DNA of 64,000 bases. It comes from Burkholderiales bacterium. Lineage in GTDB: Bacteria; Pseudomonadota; Gammaproteobacteria; Burkholderiales; Usitatibacteraceae. Of the stretch, positions 19,112 to 28,500 are shown one piece after another. The stretch spans positions 1-64,000 of the forward strand of contig JANYDB010000039.1 of NCBI GenBank assembly GCA_025359985.1, read 5' to 3'. The stretch's first letter is position 1, and every line of letters begins with the position of its first letter. A model generated the notes under the pieces. That model saw only the letters and a program-made list of their open reading frames with translations, ran no database searches and was not told the origin of the DNA. The translations under genes were made by a program, and so were the position numbers.

Positions 19112-20380
19112 ATGACGCCCACTGAAACGCTACAGCTTTTAAAATCCACTACTGGCTTCACGCCGTTAGGCGAGGCGACGGGTAATCTCACGCTCGGACG
19201 GGGGACGTTAAATGAGAGTCCGGTGCATATTGCACTGGTAGAAAACAAAATTGCTTCAGGCTCAATTGGCGTCAAAGAGTGCGATAAGTTGGCGAGTTTG
19301 TTTCGGATCGTAGGCGCACAAAAAACTCCGCTACTACTTTATCTAGATTGTGCCGGTGCACGTGTCTCAGAAGGGCTGCCTGCGCTGGGTGCGTTTCGCC
19401 AAATGTATCGTGCAGCACTCGAAATGACGCTGGCTGGCGCGCCGATGACCGCGTTGCTCGGCACGCATTGCTATGGCGGAGCCAGCATGTTGGCGGCGTT
19501 GGCGCAGCAGCGGGTGTTCTCCGCGAATACACAATTAGCCATGTCCGGCCCTACAATTTTGGCTGCGGCTGCGGGTGTCTCGGCGTTGGACGAAAGTTTT
19601 CGCGCCATCGCCAGCGCAGGCATTGGGGCAGCGGCACGCGCAAAGCTTTCGCCACAAAACGTATTAGTGTGGGACCACACGGCAATATCCACTTTGAGCG
19701 CTTCGCCAGGCAGCCGACACGCGCAGCATCAGAAACTGGCTACGCATCCGACGGTTGCTGCTGCACTGGCGTTGGCCACTTCACAAGGTGACACACGTCA
19801 AGATGTGGTGCAACGTAAAGATGTGGCGGCGTTGTATCCGCTGGGCTATCAAGGATTTGAGTCAACTATCGCATCATCCAAAGTATTTTTTGGTAAAGCC
19901 AAAGATTTGAGCGGGGGGATTCGATTGCTCGGCCTGATTGATAAACGCCTGTTGGGTGCGGCCCGCACCTGGGCACTGGCCGATCAGGTTTGGGCGCTGG
20001 GTGCTAAATTCGCCGCCAAGGGAGTCGAGCGTGTGCATGTACTGGTGGATTGCGAAGCGCATTCCGCACAGCTCGATGATGAGCGCGCGATGTTGTCCTG
20101 CTATCTGGCCGATTTATCAATTGCGCTGATGACGTTGGCAAAAATGGGTGCGATGGTTGAAACCACCGTACTGGGTCGCGTGGGTGGTGGTGTATATGTG
20201 GCGCTGGCGGCGGCTTCGCACAAAGTGAATTTGCTGCATGGCGCGGATATTCAATTGCTGCCGAGCAAGGCCGTCGCCAGCATTCTGGGCGACGCAGACG
20301 CGGCCCAATATGGGCTGGCTGATTATGTGAAGGCCAGGGTCGCGGATGATGAATTGAAGGTGGGCTATTTGCGTGATTAA
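19112..20380 (+). CDS. Fused biotin-independent malonate decarboxylase beta/gamma-like carboxyltransferase (MdcD-MdcE-like)
   Basis: N-half MdcD-like (LYLDCAGARVSEGLPALGAFRQMYRA, GTHCYGGASMLAALAQ, MSGPTIL); C-half MdcE-like (VHVLVDCEAHSAQLDDERAMLSCYLADLS, GRVGGGVYVALAAASHKVNLLHGADIQLLPSKAVASILG). Confidence 0.78.
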   Translation: MTPTETLQLLKSTTGFTPLGEATGNLTLGRGTLNESPVHIALVENKIASGSIGVKECDKLASLFRIVGAQKTPLLLYLDCAGARVSEGLPALGAFRQMYRAALEMTLAGAPMTALLGTHCYGGASMLAALAQQRVFSANTQLAMSGPTILAAAAGVSALDESFRAIASAGIGAAARAKLSPQNVLVWDHTAISTLSASPGSRHAQHQKLATHPTVAAALALATSQGDTRQDVVQRKDVAALYPLGYQGFESTIASSKVFFGKAKDLSGGIRLLGLIDKRLLGAARTWALADQVWALGAKFAAKGVERVHVLVDCEAHSAQLDDERAMLSCYLADLSIALMTLAKMGAMVETTVLGRVGGGVYVALAAASHKVNLLHGADIQLLPSKAVASILGDADAAQYGLADYVKARVADDELKVGYLRD

Positions 20381-20446
20381 TTTACGTAATTGATTTTTGT
20401 GACTGATTTTTATGTACATGCACGTGCGCAAACGCTATTAAAAAAC

Positions 20447-22099
20447 ATGAACCAGAATTTATTTGCACTTTTTGCATCCCGCTTCCCAGCAGATAAATCG
20501 CGTGTATTCATTGAGGGCGATGGACCGGGGACGGTCCGACGTATTATTACTTTTGCTGAATTTGAAGCGACGATTTCGCAATACGCGAACCTCATTTTGG
20601 CGCTGGCGATTGCACCCGGCGAACGGGTAGCGGTACAGATTGAAAAATCGCCCGAAGCGTTGATGCTATATCTCGCCTGCCTTAAAGCGGGCGTGGTTTA
20701 TGTGCCGCTTAACAGCGCCTATCGTGAAGGCGAGGTACGCTATTTTTTAGAGGATGCAGAACCGAAGTTGATGATTCATGCGCCGCAGGATGCGCATTGG
20801 ATTGGACCGCTGTGTGCTGAGCTGAATATTGCACGGCGCTACACTCTGAATGAAGCGGGGGGCGGCTCCTGGAGCATAAATGCCTCAAACGCTTCATCAG
20901 GCCTAGAGTTTAATTCAGACACTGTGCTGCGTCGTGATGACGATCTTGCCGCAATCCTCTACACCTCTGGTACCACCGGCCGCAGCAAAGGCGCGATGAT
21001 TACGCATCGCAATTTGAGTTCAAACGCGCTTACGCTGCATCAGCATTGGGGCTTTAAGTCAGGCGATGTGTTGCTGCATGTCCTGCCACTGTTTCATGTG
21101 CATGGGCTGTTTGTCGCGGCGCATACGGCGTTGCTCAATGCGTACCATGGTGGGCGCATGATTTTTCAGAATAAATTTGAAGCGAAGGCGGCCTTGGCTG
21201 CGCTTGAACACGCCACCATTTTTATGGGTGTGCCCACCATGTACACGCGGCTACTCGCGGAGCCCTCTTTTCAGCCGGAAGTGTGCAGCCATATGCGGCT
21301 ATTCATCTCGGGCTCCGCGCCTTTATTAGCCCAGACCTTCAGTGAATTTCAAACCCGCACTGGCCACACTATTCTCGAGCGCTACGGGATGACCGAGACC
21401 GGTATGCTCACATCTAACCCATTGGTGGGCGCGCGCAAGGGCGGTACGGTAGGCCAGCCGCTGCCGGGTGTGACGGTGCGTATCGTGACCGCCGCTGATG
21501 TTGATCATGAACACGTCAACACCCGCTTTACGGCTGCCAGTCTTCATGAAATGGGTTCATTACAGGTGGGCGTGTTACAGGTAAAAGGCCCCAATGTGTC
21601 GCCTGGCTACTGGCGCATGCCTGAAAAAAACCAGGAAGAATTTACTGAGGATGGTTTTTTCAGGACCGGCGATTTGGGGGTGAAGGATGCCGATGGCTAT
21701 ATCAGCATCGTCGGGCGCTCTAAAGATTTGATTATTTCAGGCGGCTACAATATTTATCCCAAGGAAATAGAACTGCTGATTGACGCGCTGCCTGGTGTGA
21801 TTGAAAGTGCGGTCATCGGTTTGCCGCATCCTGATTTTGGTGAGGCGGTGACGGTGGTGATTATGCCCAACATTATGCCAAACGCGGCTCTGGGCGGGGG
21901 TTTTAAGGCGGTAGCTGCGGCAGGTGAAGTTTTGGAAGTGGTGTCAGAGGCACACATCATCGCCGTACTAAAATCAAAACTCGCCCATTTCAAAGTCCCC
22001 AAACGAGTCTTTATCGTTAACGATTTGCCACGTAATGCGATGGGTAAAATACAAAAAAATGTATTGCGAAAGCAATACGCGTCCACTTTTATGCCGTAG
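20447..22099 (+). CDS. matB: Malonyl-CoA synthetase-like AMP-binding acyl-CoA ligase (ORF opens at 20390)
   Basis: AMP-binding core AAILYTSGTTGRSKGAMITHRNL, ERYGMTETGMLTSNP, FRTGDLGVKDADGYISIVGRSKDLIISGGYNIYPKEIE, PRNAMGKIQKNVLR. MatB-like overall and adjacent to an MdcDE-like gene. Confidence 0.82.
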   Translation: MNQNLFALFASRFPADKSRVFIEGDGPGTVRRIITFAEFEATISQYANLILALAIAPGERVAVQIEKSPEALMLYLACLKAGVVYVPLNSAYREGEVRYFLEDAEPKLMIHAPQDAHWIGPLCAELNIARRYTLNEAGGGSWSINASNASSGLEFNSDTVLRRDDDLAAILYTSGTTGRSKGAMITHRNLSSNALTLHQHWGFKSGDVLLHVLPLFHVHGLFVAAHTALLNAYHGGRMIFQNKFEAKAALAALEHATIFMGVPTMYTRLLAEPSFQPEVCSHMRLFISGSAPLLAQTFSEFQTRTGHTILERYGMTETGMLTSNPLVGARKGGTVGQPLPGVTVRIVTAADVDHEHVNTRFTAASLHEMGSLQVGVLQVKGPNVSPGYWRMPEKNQEEFTEDGFFRTGDLGVKDADGYISIVGRSKDLIISGGYNIYPKEIELLIDALPGVIESAVIGLPHPDFGEAVTVVIMPNIMPNAALGGGFKAVAAAGEVLEVVSEAHIIAVLKSKLAHFKVPKRVFIVNDLPRNAMGKIQKNVLRKQYASTFMP

Positions 22100-22222
22100 T
22101 CTGCGTTCTTAATTGATGGGTTAAATTAACCTCTAGCGATAAGCACCTTGAAGATCTATAAGTCATCGCCATTTACAATAGATAAAATTCGCCGTTGTGA
22201 GTCCTTAATTTTTGAGAGTCTA

Positions 22223-22762
22223 ATGATTGTTTTTAATTTATCGTGTTCCGAACAGCACAGCTTCGACGGCTGGTTCCGTTCGGCAGAAGACTATGATCGT
22301 CAAGCCACAGGTGGCCTGGTGGAATGTCCTCTTTGCGGCGACAAGCACATTACCAAACAGCTTTCGGCACCACGTATTAATTCGGGCGCCTCAGTTTCCC
22401 GCAGTCATGGCGGCAATGGCGGCGACGGTAGTGGCAACTATAGCGACGATAACGATAGCGCAGCATCACAACTCCGCACGGGCCAACGACGTTTAATCGA
22501 AGGGCAAGAAGTACTGGCCGCCTCGATGATGCCGGGCTTGCAGGAACACATGTTGCGGCAGTTTAAAAATTTTGTATTAAGCAATACCGAAAACGTCGGC
22601 ACTGAATTTGCTGAGACCGCCCGCCGGATCCATTACGGTGAAGAATCGCAGCGCAATATTCGCGGTCGGGTGTCCATTGATGAAGCAATTGCCTTGCGTG
22701 AAGAGGGCATTGAAACGGTATCGTTGCCGCCTGGCGTGGTGCTGGACGAGGCTATGCAGTAG
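22223..22762 (+). CDS. DUF1178 family protein
   Basis: MIVFNLSCSEQHSFDGWFRSAEDYDRQATGGLVECPLCGDKHITKQLSAPRI is characteristic. Start placed at ATG 22223. Confidence 0.88.
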   Translation: MIVFNLSCSEQHSFDGWFRSAEDYDRQATGGLVECPLCGDKHITKQLSAPRINSGASVSRSHGGNGGDGSGNYSDDNDSAASQLRTGQRRLIEGQEVLAASMMPGLQEHMLRQFKNFVLSNTENVGTEFAETARRIHYGEESQRNIRGRVSIDEAIALREEGIETVSLPPGVVLDEAMQ

Positions 22763-22804
22763 GGAGAGTTTTTGTATGAAGAAGCTGAGTTTAGCTCAGC
22801 GATC

Positions 22805-24034
22805 TCAGTGATGTGACGCGCCAGGTTTCAGCATTAGCGCTAATGCAGCCATCGCCAGCATTAACAGCCCGCCTGCAACAAACGGGGCCTTAACACCCAC
22901 CGCCTCGGCCAGTGATCCTGCCGCCGCCATTCCGGCTCCCAACCCGCACACAATAAAAGTCGCTGACCAAGTAAAGGCTTCGGTCGCATATTTGGCGGGC
23001 GCCAGACGCGATACCATTAATGCCTGTGCTGCAAACGCCGGCGAAATCGTAAAGCCCGCAATAAAAGCAATAAACGCAAAGCCGAGCCGATGATCAATCA
23101 CGCCATGTAACATCAGTGGCACGGCGAACATCGCCAGCAATAACGCAAACTGCCGCTCAACCGGTTTCTGGAGATGTAAGCCACCGTAAATCGCGCCGCC
23201 AAAGACGCTGCCAACCGAATTGAGCGATAGCAACAGCCCTGCGAAGGCAGGGGTTGCCATCGCGGTAGCATAGGCAGGGTAACCCACCTCCATTAAGCCG
23301 CAGGCCGTGGTCAGGCCGAATACGGTGACGAACAGCAAAATTAATTTTGATTCGGTTAGCGGGCCTAAAAAATGCCGTTCGGTGGGCTGTTCCTGCTGCC
23401 AGTATTTGAGCGCGGGTGAACGTAGAAAAGCCACGATCGAAAGAGTTACCACACCCCATGCGATCAAAATGGCAGCACGCGGATTACTGAACGCGAGAAT
23501 AATGCCCATGAGTGCTGGCCCAATGGTGAAATTCATTTCCATCAGTATTGAGTCGACTGAAAATGCCATGCGCCGATCCGCATCATTTTTAAAACGGTGT
23601 CGCCACAAGGTACGCGTGAGCACCGTGATCGGTGGCGAGAAAATCCCCATTAGCACAACTGACGTGAATACGGCAGCCAGTGGCCAGCGCCACCACAGCG
23701 ACGCGATAAAAAGCGCGAATGCAAGCGGCTCAGTTACGGCAGTTATGCGCAGCGGCAGCAGCGGGCCGATCCGGTCAATAATACGGCCCTGTACTGGCGC
23801 GGCAACCGCCATCGCAAAAAAATATACGCCCAGCACGCTGCCGGCAATTTTGAAATTTCCCAGCGATTCGCGCAAATACATCACCATCGACAACCCCATC
23901 ATGCCAATCGGCATGCGCGACAAAAACGTGATGATTAGGGTCGTGCCGACATCAGGAAGAGCCAGAAAATCACGGTAGGGCGTAAAAAATCGGGCAAAAA
24001 ACTTCGGCGAAAAATATGATGATACTTTCAACAA
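22805..24034 (-). CDS. MFS transporter
   Basis: About 12 hydrophobic segments; MFS-like loops (GRIIDRIGPLLPLRI, SLNSVGSVFGGAIYG). Confidence 0.88.
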   Translation of the reverse strand: MLKVSSYFSPKFFARFFTPYRDFLALPDVGTTLIITFLSRMPIGMMGLSMVMYLRESLGNFKIAGSVLGVYFFAMAVAAPVQGRIIDRIGPLLPLRITAVTEPLAFALFIASLWWRWPLAAVFTSVVLMGIFSPPITVLTRTLWRHRFKNDADRRMAFSVDSILMEMNFTIGPALMGIILAFSNPRAAILIAWGVVTLSIVAFLRSPALKYWQQEQPTERHFLGPLTESKLILLFVTVFGLTTACGLMEVGYPAYATAMATPAFAGLLLSLNSVGSVFGGAIYGGLHLQKPVERQFALLLAMFAVPLMLHGVIDHRLGFAFIAFIAGFTISPAFAAQALMVSRLAPAKYATEAFTWSATFIVCGLGAGMAAAGSLAEAVGVKAPFVAGGLLMLAMAALALMLKPGASHH

Positions 24035-24043
24035 AATTTCACA

Positions 24044-24484
24044 CTAGGCATCCACGGGGTTTTTATTCAAAATCGCAATGGTGATGCGTGAAACGGCGAC
24101 GAGTTTGTCGGCTTCATCGGTGATCCGGATTTCCCAAATATGAGTGGCCCTGCCGATATGCAGTGGCCGTGCCGTGCCGATCACAAAGCCCGCACGCACG
24201 CTGCGAATATGGTTAGCGTTTATTTCAAGGCCGACCACATTATGCTTGCTGCTATCCACCACTAAAAACGCCCCCGTGCTGCCCAGAGTTTCAGCCAAAG
24301 TCACTGAAGCGCCGCCATGCAGCAAGCCCATTGGCTGATGGGTGCGATGATCCACCGGCATCTTCGCTTTCAGATAATCGTCGCCGACTTCAATAAATTC
24401 AATACCGAGCTGCGCGTTCATCGTCGGCGTGGGCTGGTTCAGTTCTGCAAGAGTCGGGCGGCGATACCAGATGGGTTGTGTCAT
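24044..24484 (-). CDS. Hotdog-fold (PaaI/YdiI-like) thioesterase
   Basis: MPVDHRTHQPMGLLHGGASVTLAETLGSTGAFL and GLEINANHIRSVRAGFVIG. Confidence 0.9.
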   Translation of the reverse strand: MTQPIWYRRPTLAELNQPTPTMNAQLGIEFIEVGDDYLKAKMPVDHRTHQPMGLLHGGASVTLAETLGSTGAFLVVDSSKHNVVGLEINANHIRSVRAGFVIGTARPLHIGRATHIWEIRITDEADKLVAVSRITIAILNKNPVDA

Positions 24485-24533
24485 ACTCGATTGGCTTTAA
24501 AAAATAAATAAAAATTTATGCAGTTACTACCGG

Positions 24534-25049
24534 CTACAAACCAGGCAGGGCCTGAATTTTGACTACCGCGATGAGTAGCGTAATGATCACCATCGCGGTA
24601 ATAACTGAACGTAGTTTATAGAACCAGAGCGGAATCAGCTTCTGTAAATTCAGCAGGGTATCAATAGCCCACACAAAGCCGAATAAAAAGATGGTGACGA
24701 ATATGCGTGAGGTGGGGTGCGACACAAACAGCATCGCCCATGCCAGCAGCGATGGCACCACAGAAAGATAAAAAAGGGTGGTGGCGCTGCGTGGCGCTGA
24801 TTCGGAAAAGCCGATACCGATACCCCATTGGATGCCGCCGAGAAACGATAAAATCACCGCCGCATAGGTGGTGAGGAGCTGCAAAGCCAGCGCTGTTTGC
24901 GACTTGTCGTAAGACTGACGGCGTGACACATCATACGACTCGCCTATAAACAGCATGCCAGCTAACACCACAAACGGAATTGCCCCTGCCAGGGTTAGAA
25001 GCCGCGCGGTTCGCTGTGCGCTGCTGGAGGTGGGCTCTTGAGTCATCAT
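24534..25049 (-). CDS. DUF3429 family membrane protein
   Basis: Multiple transmembrane segments; LLTTYAAVILSFLGGIQWGIGI and SVVPSLLAWAMLF typical of DUF3429. Confidence 0.8.
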   Translation of the reverse strand: MMTQEPTSSSAQRTARLLTLAGAIPFVVLAGMLFIGESYDVSRRQSYDKSQTALALQLLTTYAAVILSFLGGIQWGIGIGFSESAPRSATTLFYLSVVPSLLAWAMLFVSHPTSRIFVTIFLFGFVWAIDTLLNLQKLIPLWFYKLRSVITAMVIITLLIAVVKIQALPGL

Positions 25050-25050
25050 G

Positions 25051-25578
25051 TCAGGTGCTGGCTTTTGTTAATGCGGCCGCACGGCTGGCTCGCATGGCTT
25101 TCGCAATAAGTGCGAGTGAAAACGCGGCAAATAATCCGAACCACAACAGCGACCATGCGGCCACCGTGATGCCGAGGATTGGCGGGTATTTATCAGCACA
25201 GCCGCCGGTCGCAAAAAAATACTCGGGCCACCAATTTGCACTGGGCAAGGTGTTGACAAAATTGCCTAACGGATCTGCCAGACATGATTGCATGGTGTCA
25301 CCTTTGCTGAGCTGCCACATTGCACAGCCTGCGCCGACCAAAGCAAAAATGGCAATGATGGCGTTATAGAACATGCCTGCCGTTCTACGCGGGCCGTGTA
25401 TTGCGCCTATTAACGCAACCAAAGCAATGCTAATGTAAGCATAGCGCTGCAGGATGCATAACGGACAGGGCTGTTGGCGTTGTGCACCGTATTGCAATTG
25501 ATATGCTGTTAACAGTAGAGCGATGCAAATAAGTGCGATAACTGAAAAAACGGCGCGTGCGGAGAGTTTGATAACCAT
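25051..25578 (-). CDS. dsbB: Disulfide bond formation protein B
   Basis: QQPCPLCILQRYAYI redox motif, AGCAMWQLSKGDTMQSCLADP, four predicted transmembrane segments. Confidence 0.92.
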   Translation of the reverse strand: MVIKLSARAVFSVIALICIALLLTAYQLQYGAQRQQPCPLCILQRYAYISIALVALIGAIHGPRRTAGMFYNAIIAIFALVGAGCAMWQLSKGDTMQSCLADPLGNFVNTLPSANWWPEYFFATGGCADKYPPILGITVAAWSLLWFGLFAAFSLALIAKAMRASRAAALTKAST

Positions 25579-25589
25579 GTGTTTACGTC

Positions 25590-28500
25590 CTAGGCCAGTA
25601 CACGAAGTTCGCGCAGCAACACCGATAGCATCGCCAGATCAGATTCTCTGGCGTGTTTTAGATCGGCCATGACTTCACGCATGCGGGCAAGCGCTTTTTC
25701 ATGATGGCTAGACCATGCATCGATGAGCACCGTGGCATCATTTAATTCGGGCGACAAATTCAATACTCCCGCTGTCAATTGTCGCTGCAGATTGGCAATA
25801 TCATCACGCATGGCGGCGCGGGCCATCGATTGCCAGTGCGTGTCAGCGGGCAAAGCGGCAATCTGCCCCGATGCCCAGCGCAAGTCGAGCTTGCCCACCA
25901 ATGCAAAATAAACCGCAGCAGCAAGTGGCACCCCCCGTTTTTTTTCAAGCGAGACTTCAACAATATCCAGTACCGAATACAACGCATCCAGTTTCGCAAT
26001 CGCGCTGGATAATGCCGCCGGCACGCCGCGCTCTGCCAGGTGAAATTCAGCCTGCTTAATAGCCGCGAGATCTTCAGCTGATAAAAATTCGCTCAGTCTC
26101 GATGAAACCGCTGCCACGCCGGGGGCAAAAAAAGCCAGCACTTGTGCAATCGGCATTTGCTCCGAACGACGACGTAAAAACCACAGTGTGGCACGCACGA
26201 CCAGCCGACCGACTTCAATAGTCATCTCATTTTGAATCGATGCGGGTACTTGATTGTCGAGCGCATCAACAGCTTGCCAAAGCGGCAATAAACCAAACAC
26301 ATCGCGCGCCAGAATATAGCAACGCACCACTTCGGATGCGGACGCACCGGTCTCTTCCTGCATGCGATTTACAAACACACTGCCAGTGCGGTTGATGGTA
26401 CCGTTAGCGACTACAGTGGCAATAATTTCGCGCTTTAGCGGATGGCGCGGCATGATCGCCGCGAAGCGTTTTTGGAGCGCAGTGGGAAAATAAGTAATCA
26501 GTTCTTTGACGACATATTCATCATCGATCAGACTCGATTTCAGCAGCACGTCAGACAGTTCCATCTTGCTGTAGGCCAGCAGCACCGCGCGTTCCGGTGA
26601 GGTGAGGCCTTTTTTATTAGCTTTGCGGCTTGCGATTTCCTCATCATCAGGCAAATATTCCACGGCTCGATTGAGTCGACCGGCTTTTTCAAGGTGGCGA
26701 ATAAAGCGGGATTGCGCATCGAGTAATTTTTCTGCGCGCACTCCGGAAACCGACAGAGTTTGGGTTTGAAAATAATTATCCTGCAGCACCAGTGCCCCGA
26801 CTTCATCCGTCATTGACGCCAGCAGCTCGTCACGCTCGTCGATTTTCAAAGCGCCTTGGTCAATGATTGCATCGATTAGAATCTTGATATTTACTTCATG
26901 GTCAGAGCAATCCACACCAGCTGAATTATCTATGGCGTCGGTGTTGATACGCACGCCATTCATGGCGGCTTCGACCCTGCCTAGCTGAGTCGCGCCCAGG
27001 TTGCCGCCTTCAGCGACGACCTTGCAGCGCAGCTCATTACCGTTAATGCGCAACGGATCGGTGGCGCGGTCGCCGACTTCAGCATGGCTTTGATAGCTGG
27101 CTTTGATGTAGGTGCCAATGCCGCCGTTATAAAATAAATCTACGGGAGCCTTCAAAATGGCGCGCATCAATTCTACCGGCGTCATATTGTCATTACTAAT
27201 AGCTAGTACGTTTTTGACTTCTGTTGAAATCGCTATCGATTTTGCGCCACGCGGGAACACACCGCCGCCTTTGGAAATCAAGGCTTTGTTGTAATCTTCC
27301 CAGCTTGAACGGGGGAGGGCAAACAGGCGCTCGCGCTCGTTGAAACCAATAGTTGAATCCGGTTTAGGATCCAGAAAAATATGGCGATGATCAAACGCGG
27401 CCACCAAACATATATGCCGCGAAAGCAGCATGCCATTACCGAAAACATCGCCTGACATATCGCCCACACCCGCTACCGTAAAGTCAGTGGTTTGAGTGTT
27501 GAAATCGGTCTCGCGGAAATGCCGCTTGACGCTTTCCCATGTACCTTTAGCGGTAATGCCCATTTTTTTATGGTCATAGCCGACTGAACCACCAGATGCG
27601 AAAGCATCACCTAGCCAGTGGCCGTATTCTTTTGAAATGGCGTTCGCATAATCCGAAAATGTTGCGGTACCCTTATCGGCGGCAACCACCAGATAGGGAT
27701 CATCTTCATCATGGCGTACCACCTGTTTGGGCGGAATTAGTTTGCCTTTAACCAGGTTATCCGTCAGATCCAAAAGCCCACGCAGGAAGGTTTGATAGCA
27801 AGTAACACCTTCCTTCATATACGCCTCGCGCTCGGCTGCCGGCGGTGCGGCTTTAAGAACAAAGCCGCCTTTGGAGCCCACCGGTACGATCACTGCGTTT
27901 TTGACTTGTTGCGCTTTGACCAGACCCAGTACTTCGGTGCGGAAATCTTCCGGGCGATCAGACCAGCGCAAGCCGCCGCGCGCGACTTTTCCAAAGCGCA
28001 AATGAATGCCTTCAACGCGCGGTGAATAAACAAAAATTTCAAATAACGGTTTGGGTTCAGGCAGCTCCGGCACCTTGGCGGATTCAAGTTTTAGCGAAAG
28101 GTAGGGCTTGCGCTTCCCTATCGTGTCAGGTTGATAATAATTGGTACGAAGAGTGGCCTGGATCACGGCTAAAAAGCGCCGCAAAATACGGTCTTCATCG
28201 GCATTGCTGACAGTATCCAGCAGCGCTTGAATATGCTTGACGGTTTCAGCGCTGGCCATTAGCGTGGCTTGGAGTGCAGGGTCGAAGCGCTGATGAAAAA
28301 GTGCAACCAGCGCCTGTGTAACGGCAGGGTTATTGGCAAGCGTCTGCTCGATATAGCTTTGGCTGTATGTAAATCCTGCCTGCTTTAAATATTTTGCATA
28401 AGCGCGGATCATCACGATCTCTTCGTTCGCCAGCGCCGCCGCCAAGGTCAAACGATTAAAGCCATCGTTCTCAACCTGACGTGCCCAAATGCGGCCAAAT

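Noticed and set aside
22777-22793. Small inverted repeat CTGAG...CTCAG between convergent genes
   Set aside because: Stem is short and lacks a U-tract in either direction; terminator call not justified.
23307-23978. 223-aa plus-strand ORF
   Set aside because: Antisense to the MFS transporter; basic, low-complexity shadow translation.
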